A DNA stretch of 33,460 nt, from assembly GCA_001799795.1 (NCBI GenBank), contig MGUD01000001.1:12558-46017 (forward strand), in the 5' to 3' direction. Under the pieces are notes generated by a model. That model made no database searches, was not told where the DNA came from, and worked only from the letters and a program-made list of their open reading frames with translations. Of the stretch, positions 30,401 to 33,460 are shown piece after piece. Position numbers and translations under genes: made by a program. This DNA is from Elusimicrobia bacterium GWC2_61_19. GTDB lineage: Bacteria; Elusimicrobiota; Elusimicrobia; Elusimicrobiales; UBA9959. Numbering within the stretch: position 1 is the stretch's first letter; each line of letters begins with the position of its first letter.

Positions 30401-33194
30401 CATTGAGGACCAGGAGAATATAGGGTTGATAGCGCGGATGGTGCAGGCCCACTCTTACTGGCGCATGAAAGGCCTGCCGGTGGACCTGGTCATCTGGAAC
30501 GAGAACAGCTCCGTTTACCGCGACGAGCTGAGTGAAAAGATAAACGACCTGGTGTCGGCTAACGCCAAGCTGCTGTCGGACCGCGGCGGCAGGATCTTTT
30601 CGCGGCGCGCGGACCAGATGTCCGAAGAAGACAAGATCCTCATGCTGACCGTGGCCAGGATAGTGATTACCGACAGGGGCGGCACGTTAAGCGAACACCT
30701 GGACCGCATAGCGCGGCTGGCGGCGCCACGCCTGCTCTCCGCTGCGGCCAGGCTGGCCGTGCCGGATGTGGCGGCGCGGGCGCCCGCGCGGCGCCCCGAC
30801 CTGGTATACTTTAACGGCCTGGGCGGCTTCACTAGCGATGGGCGTGAATACGTGATCTCGACCGGACCGGCGAAGTTTACGCCCGCCCCCTGGGTGAACG
30901 TGATCGCCAACCGGCATTTCGGCACCATCATTTCCGAGAGCGGCAGCGCCTATACGTGGAGCGAGAACGCGCAGCAGTTCCGCCTTACCCCGTGGAAGAA
31001 CGACCCGGTCACGGACGCCTCCGGTGAGGCTCTGTACGTGCGCGACGAAGAGACGGGCCGCTTCTGGTCGCCGACGCCGCTGCCGGCGGGACGGGGCGGT
31101 TATGTTTCGCGCCATGGTTTCGGCTACACCGTCTTCGAGCATGAGGAGGACGGCGTCGCTACGGAGTTAACGGTCTTCGTTCCGCTGGACCACCCGGTAA
31201 AATTCGCCGTTTTAAAGATCCGCAACGCTTCCGGGCGCAAAAGAAGCCTGTCGGCCACTTCGTACAACGAGCTGGCGATGGGCACGCTCAGGGACAGCGC
31301 CCACATGCATATCCTCACTGAGGTGGACCCTAAGAGCGGCGCACTGACCGCCTATAACCATTACAACAAGGAGTTCCCGGGCAGAGTTGTTTTTCTCGAC
31401 GTAAGCGAAACGGCGCGTCTCGTAAGCGGCGACAGGCGGGAATTCATAGGCCGCAACGGCACCCTGGCCGCCCCCGCCGCGATGCGCGGCGAAGCGCTCT
31501 CGGGCAAAACGGGGGCCGGCTTCGACCCGTGCGCCGCCATGCAGGTGAAATTCGAACTGGAAGACAACGAGGAAAAAGAAATAGTCTTCACCCTGGGCGC
31601 CGCAAAAAGCGCCGACGAAGCGCGCGGGATACTGCAGCGGTTCAGCGGGGCCGCCTCGGTGCGCGACGAGCTTAAAAACGTCTGGGAATACTGGAAGCGC
31701 GCGCTAGGCGTGGTCTACGTGGAAACCCCGGACAACTCGGTCAATTTCCTGGTCAACGGCTGGCTGCAGTACCAGGTGCTCAGCTGCCGCCTGTGGGGAC
31801 GCAGCGGCTATTACCAGTCCGGCGGCGCGTACGGCTTCCGGGACCAGCTGCAGGACGTTATGTCGCTGACGCATTCCCACCCCGGGATCATAAGGGAACA
31901 ACTGCTGGCTTTCGCCGCGCGCCAGTTCCCCGAAGGGGACGTGCAGCACTGGTGGCATCCGCCCTCGGGCCGCGGGACCCGCAGCCACTGCTCCGACGAT
32001 TACCTCTGGCTGCCCCTCGTCGCGTGCCTTTACGTGGAGGAGATCGGCGACACCGGCGTGCTCGATGAGCCGGTGGGTTTCCTGGACGGCCCTCCAGTAA
32101 AGCCGGAAGAGGAATCCTATTATGACCTGCCGAAGCAGGCGGGTAAGTCCGGGACCCTGTACGAGCATTGCGTCCTGGCCGTGAAGCACGCGCTCAAGTT
32201 CGGCGTCCATGGCCTCCCCCTGATGGGCAGCGGCGACTGGAACGACGGCATGAACCTGGTGGGGCGCGAGGGCAAGGGCGAAAGCGTCTGGCTGGCGTTC
32301 TTCCTGTGCCATGTCCTCAGGTCCATGGCCGTCCTGGCCGCCGGCCGCGGCGACAAGGACTTTTCGGAACTGTGCCTGGAAGAAGCCGGCAAATTGTCGC
32401 GCAATATAGAAATCTCGTCGTGGGATGGCCAGTGGTATAAGAGGGCCTACTTCGACAGCGGGGAAGCCCTCGGCTCCGCGTCCAATACGGAATGCCGTAT
32501 AGATTTGCTGCCGCAGTCCTGGGCTGTTATCTCCGGCGCGGCCGACAAAGGGCGGGCCGCGGCGGCCATGGAGCAGGTGGACCGGCGGCTCGTGGACAGG
32601 AAGGAATCGCTGATAAAGCTCTTCGAGCCCCCGTTCGATAAATGCGCCAGCGATCCGGGCTACATAAAGGGCTACCTTCCGGGGGTAAGGGAGAACGGCG
32701 GGCAGTATACCCACGCCGCCGTCTGGTCGGTTATCGCTTTCGCGATGCTGAAGGACAGCAAGCGCGCGTGGGAACTGCTGGGCCTTATCAACCCGGTCCG
32801 CCACGCCGCTACGCCCGAAAAATGCGCCGTTTATAAGGTGGAGCCTTTCGTCATGCCCGGCGACGTCTACGCCGGCGGTCCTAATGCCGGGCGCGGCGGC
32901 TGGACCTGGTACAGCGGCTCCGCTTCGTGGATGTACCAGCTCATAGTCAGGCATTTGCTCGGCATCAGGCTGAGGGTAGACAGACTTTACTTCGAACCGT
33001 GCCTGCCCCAAGAGTGGCGGTCGTTCAAGGTCCATTACCGGTACAGGGAGACTTTTTACCACATAAATATAGAACGGTCCGGGCCGGCGGATAAAGTGGT
33101 TTCGGTCGTAGTGGACGGGACGGAGCGTGAGGACAGGACCATCCCTCTCGCCGACGACAGGGCGGAGCACAGCGCGGAAGTCAGGATCGGATAA
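24420..33194 (+). CDS. ndvB: Cyclic beta-1,2-glucan synthase (NdvB/Cgs; GT84 plus GH94)
   Basis: 2924 residues, close to the about 2830-2870 of the Rhizobium and Brucella enzymes. It makes periplasmic cyclic glucans from UDP-glucose, which act in osmotic adaptation and host interaction. Order: cytoplasmic N-terminus with the typical WLLDNYYLIEEQIRLAQ (about 98-114); membrane spans at about 417-440 and 446-470; GT84 glucosyltransferase with VITLDTDTRMP (D638, D640) and HRWIRGDWQ (785-793); several more spans at about 825-1000; a glycoamylase-like domain of about 1050-1575 (HRTSPTNMGLSLLS, MSESGYN, HHQGMSLLSL); then two GH94 N-terminal-like beta domains, each with a FIGR..TLAAPAAM motif (near 1848 and 2342), and the GH94 phosphorylase-type domain with GDWNDGMN (catalytic D2609) that sets ring length. 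The ATG at 24420 has a CCGGAG site. It stands alone; no ndvA-type exporter follows. Confidence 0.96.
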   Translation: MFLRFIKHGLPALKKRLARLLPAAEIADEQPLRAELFNIDQFKLHAAGMAARHSVSFKRGREKLLSRLRENEGIILRAYKLLNQSGSDKRRISPAGDWLLDNYYLIEEQIRLAQKFLPKGYSRELPNLTGGPLAGYPRVYDIAMEIVSHGDGRLDIKGLAGFVSAYQEIKHLKLGELWAVPIMIRLALIENLRRIASRLIVAQLDRDAADYRANRILEVLAKDTSGVILEIASMAKLDLPMSDSFVAEFVRQLHGQSPAFNLPIVWLEKKLAENGKTIERLIQSATRKQAASQVSISNTIESLRFLEVTDWHDFVENLSVAEKELRRDPSGHYVRMSFATRDSYRHAVEDLALRSRQEEEVVAARVVRAAQAKASEGRGAAAHIGYYLVDKGLPEFCRSLGLRLRFGDYLAAKRTSPVLIAYTGSIFIFTLAAAAGVLLLAWEHGLRGWPWFAAFGVPLLFLTSQAAISLVNWFFTRSVEPKKLPRMDFSEGIPAHAHTLTAIPTMLTGSGAVEALIEGIEVCYLGNIDANVEFALLTDFCDADRETMPGDAQLLAQACEGIERLNNKYRAHKENTFYLFHRPRRWNDREKIWMGYERKRGKLSDLNALLRGRGQDRFSTIVGDPERLRDVKYVITLDTDTRMPRDAARDLAGIIDHPLNRPVYDEKKRRVVSGYGILQPRVDLGYPGDNPSLFIRIFGGEAGIDPYTKTVSDIYQDLFHEGSFIGKGLYDVDAFERCLGGRWPENLVLSHDLLEGCYARSALVTDVQLYEKYPSGYLADANRRHRWIRGDWQISGWLLPFVPGPGRREKNPLSFLSKWKILDNLRRSAVPAAAALLLFSGLVYFEHQWFWPAVVMVIYGFPSLFFSFVETAAKSRDITPKAHFTSAVYSLGLRGVQFGLSLAFLVHEAFYGLHAIAVTFWRMLLSRRRLLEWRTSGEAEQQSARSVPEYAKGMPSGPLAALSFVALLSAAGRRPDALTAVFCGLWLLSPAIAYFISRPLFSRKAALSGARTMFLRSLARKTWGFFETFVTERDNWLPPDNFQEEFLGVVAHRTSPTNMGLSLLSNLAAYDFGYVSMGALFNRTEKTLKTMSGMEKYRGHFYNWYDTESLRPLKPLYISSVDSGNMAGHLLVLRSGLLEMAGGKVVSPKVFDGLADTLSVLQECAAELERSKISGAGAAARKLADQAAQLGKKLKPAPDSAAEMHALLRRLSAESSRTLSGLEGKHFDRTRKWLGAFERQCYDWLEDMAFIAPWLLLPPEIPGMWDRGDEGQRSRLSGLRRELQRLDTIPSLSQAARLEQKLFPLIDGITANLGSSGPDAARERDWLARLRAAVKETGDRASERIAAIESMALRCGELSAVEFEFLYDKGAHLLSIGYNVSERRVDPGCYDLLASESRLCSFVAIAQGKLPQKHWFMLGRLLSKYGGDPVLVSWGGSMFEYLMPLLVMPVYEGTLLELTYKAMIACQIKYASDNNIPWGMSESGYNKLDAALAYQYRSFGVPDIGFKRGLSEDLVVAPYAAALALMVEPAKACANLERLGAEGFQGEYGFYEAVDYTPSRADHDGLRAVVRSYMAHHQGMSLLSLAYVLQDRPMQRRFLADPMFKATELLLQERVPKAVPFLYDTEVTGLLRKTEESDALSRVFTTPDTPAPETHLLSNGSYNLMVTNSGAGYTRWKDVAVTRWHEDAVLEGEGTFIYLRDTVSGEFWSSTYQPTLKRSAKYEAIFSRSRAEYRRRDHKIDVHTEIAVSPEDNIDLRRINIRNLSRETRVIELTSYAEVVLNAPAADLFHRAFSNLFVQTEIVRSHQAIICSRRPRSEKEKFPFLAHFMAVHGNAVVGAAYETDRDKFIGRGNTLAAPAAMHGGSLSDSEGPVLDPIVSIRCTIRLQPGEEAVIDYVTGVSDSRAAAMTLIEKYRDRNLADRVFDLAWTHGQVALQQINATESDAQVYGRLASAIIYANPEWRAHASVLRQNRRGQTDLWGYGISGDLPIVLVRIEDQENIGLIARMVQAHSYWRMKGLPVDLVIWNENSSVYRDELSEKINDLVSANAKLLSDRGGRIFSRRADQMSEEDKILMLTVARIVITDRGGTLSEHLDRIARLAAPRLLSAAARLAVPDVAARAPARRPDLVYFNGLGGFTSDGREYVISTGPAKFTPAPWVNVIANRHFGTIISESGSAYTWSENAQQFRLTPWKNDPVTDASGEALYVRDEETGRFWSPTPLPAGRGGYVSRHGFGYTVFEHEEDGVATELTVFVPLDHPVKFAVLKIRNASGRKRSLSATSYNELAMGTLRDSAHMHILTEVDPKSGALTAYNHYNKEFPGRVVFLDVSETARLVSGDRREFIGRNGTLAAPAAMRGEALSGKTGAGFDPCAAMQVKFELEDNEEKEIVFTLGAAKSADEARGILQRFSGAASVRDELKNVWEYWKRALGVVYVETPDNSVNFLVNGWLQYQVLSCRLWGRSGYYQSGGAYGFRDQLQDVMSLTHSHPGIIREQLLAFAARQFPEGDVQHWWHPPSGRGTRSHCSDDYLWLPLVACLYVEEIGDTGVLDEPVGFLDGPPVKPEEESYYDLPKQAGKSGTLYEHCVLAVKHALKFGVHGLPLMGSGDWNDGMNLVGREGKGESVWLAFFLCHVLRSMAVLAAGRGDKDFSELCLEEAGKLSRNIEISSWDGQWYKRAYFDSGEALGSASNTECRIDLLPQSWAVISGAADKGRAAAAMEQVDRRLVDRKESLIKLFEPPFDKCASDPGYIKGYLPGVRENGGQYTHAAVWSVIAFAMLKDSKRAWELLGLINPVRHAATPEKCAVYKVEPFVMPGDVYAGGPNAGRGGWTWYSGSASWMYQLIVRHLLGIRLRVDRLYFEPCLPQEWRSFKVHYRYRETFYHINIERSGPADKVVSVVVDGTEREDRTIPLADDRAEHSAEVRIG

Positions 33195-33254
33195 GGCCCC
33201 GGGACCCGGCCCCCTGCCTTTGATACTGGACAACTGGATTCCCGTTTTTGCCCC

Positions 33255-33283
33255 TTGCCAAAGCGTGTTTTGTAATACATAAT
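33255..33283 (+). promoter_or_regulatory. Promoter of the AbiEi-like gene
   Basis: TTGCCA (33255-33260) and CATAAT (33278-33283), each one base from consensus, are 17 bases apart. Transcription would start near 33290, about 20 bases before the ATG at 33310. The gap 33195-33254 shows no convincing terminator for ndvB, although it is very GC-rich at first. Confidence 0.75.
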
Positions 33284-33311
33284 ATACCTAGTAACTCGGT
33301 ATATCATGTAT
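33275..33311. promoter_or_regulatory. Inverted-repeat operator over the AbiEi-like promoter
   Basis: ATACATAATATACC (33275-33288) and GGTATATCATGTAT (33298-33311) are inverted repeats with 13 of 14 positions matching and a 9-base spacer. The repeat spans the -10 element, the start point and the first bases of the start codon. AbiEi antitoxins are known to repress their own promoters by binding inverted repeats, so this is the expected self-regulation site. Confidence 0.75.
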
Positions 33312-33460
33312 GTCTAAGAATAGAACAGCTTCAGAAAAACTATTTGAAATAGCCGAAAGTCAGCAGGGCTATTTCACTTGTAAACAAGCGCTATCCGCCG
33401 GCTATTACCGGGATGCCGCCTATTTTTATACCAAGTCCGGAGAATGGCTGCGTGAACAGC
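33310..33460 (+). CDS. AbiEi-type antitoxin/transcriptional regulator, N-terminal part (3' truncated)
   Basis: The first 50 codons of a gene cut by the window edge, starting at ATG 33310; the ATG at 33306 reads to a stop after three codons and is not the start. The protein begins MSKNRTASEKLFEIAESQQG, then YFTCKQALSAGYYRDAAYFY and KSGEWLRE. This is the N-terminal winged helix of AbiEi family antitoxins ('l..la..q.G.fTa.qA..aGys...l.y...sG.w.R'). AbiEi partners the nucleotidyltransferase toxin AbiEii in a type IV toxin-antitoxin or phage-abortive system and represses the operon. The toxin gene, if present, would lie beyond the window. Base composition is visibly AT-richer here than in the upstream 33 kb, consistent with recent acquisition. 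It could also be a solitary AbiEi-domain regulator without a toxin. Confidence 0.85.
   Translation, partial: MSKNRTASEKLFEIAESQQGYFTCKQALSAGYYRDAAYFYTKSGEWLREQ

Noticed and set aside
28365-30452. Long open frame of 695 codons on the minus strand inside ndvB
   Set aside because: It lies fully antisense to the conserved glycoamylase/GH94 region, has no recognisable domain, and such open frames are common opposite GC-rich genes. The same applies to the antisense frames at 2520-4055, 20760-22235, 19245-20708 and 31704-33233.
29960-31480. Repeated FIGR..TLAAPAAM motif in ndvB as a recent duplication
   Set aside because: Two GH94 N-terminal-like domains are normal in cyclic glucan synthases, and the copies are well diverged outside the motif.
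33195-33230. GC-rich sequence after ndvB as a terminator
   Set aside because: The GGCC/CCGG blocks form only short, poorly aligned stems and no T run follows.
1-33460. CRISPR arrays, tRNA or rRNA genes, insertion sequences
   Set aside because: No regularly spaced repeats, cloverleaf-like sequences, rRNA motifs or transposase genes were seen by eye; a tRNAscan or ISfinder run was not possible.

Overview
The window is about 33.5 kb of high-GC, gene-dense bacterial DNA with almost all genes on the plus strand. An outer membrane is implied by a TonB-dependent receptor, a small outer-membrane beta-barrel protein and a cyclic beta-glucan synthase, so the host is a diderm (Gram-negative) bacterium. 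The gene mix would fit a free-living member of a deep lineage such as Elusimicrobiota or a delta-proteobacterium-like group, but nothing here fixes the phylum and I hold that guess loosely.

Layout. (1) 1-4730: end of a LysR-type regulator, hypE, an unrecognised five-TM protein and hypF in one tight operon for making the cyanide ligands of [NiFe]-hydrogenase. It closes with a bidirectional terminator shared with (2), a minus-strand secreted clostripain-type (C11) protease. (3) 6196-6561: non-coding stretch with a long hairpin and a compact cobalamin riboswitch, followed by a BtuB-like TonB-dependent receptor. (4) 8456-12266: a nickel operon, nikR - outer-membrane barrel - nikMN - nikQ - nikO, behind a promoter that carries a near-perfect NikR-type palindrome. 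(5) 12285-18202: a YcbK-like M15 peptidase with a very basic tail, an orphan hybrid histidine kinase, a lone ornithine carbamoyltransferase and a metallophosphoesterase. (6) 18203-19359: a structured leader with a terminator hairpin, then a Na+/Ca2+-type exchanger. (7) 19392-24316: a trehalose operon, otsA (fused to a membrane sensor module) - otsB - DUF5752-like gene - treT. (8) 24420-33194: a 2924-residue cyclic beta-1,2-glucan synthase (NdvB/Cgs). (9) 33255-33460: an AT-richer start of an AbiEi-type antitoxin gene with its own palindromic operator, cut by the window end.

Two themes tie the genes together. Nickel: NikR controls an ECF nickel importer (with a possible outer-membrane entry protein), and the HypE/HypF pair would put that nickel to use in a [NiFe]-hydrogenase. 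Osmotic and envelope stress: two independent trehalose routes (OtsA/OtsB and TreT) sit beside a periplasmic glucan synthase, and the first trehalose enzyme is wired to an extracytoplasmic sensor-like domain.

The points I find most worth a second look are the sensor-HAMP-OtsA fusion, the G8 tract that appears to shift otsB out of an ATGA overlap with the next gene, the NikR palindrome with an unassigned beta-barrel protein under its control, the terminator-bearing leader of the exchanger gene, and the AbiEi operator at the right edge. No rRNA, tRNA, CRISPR array or insertion sequence was seen.
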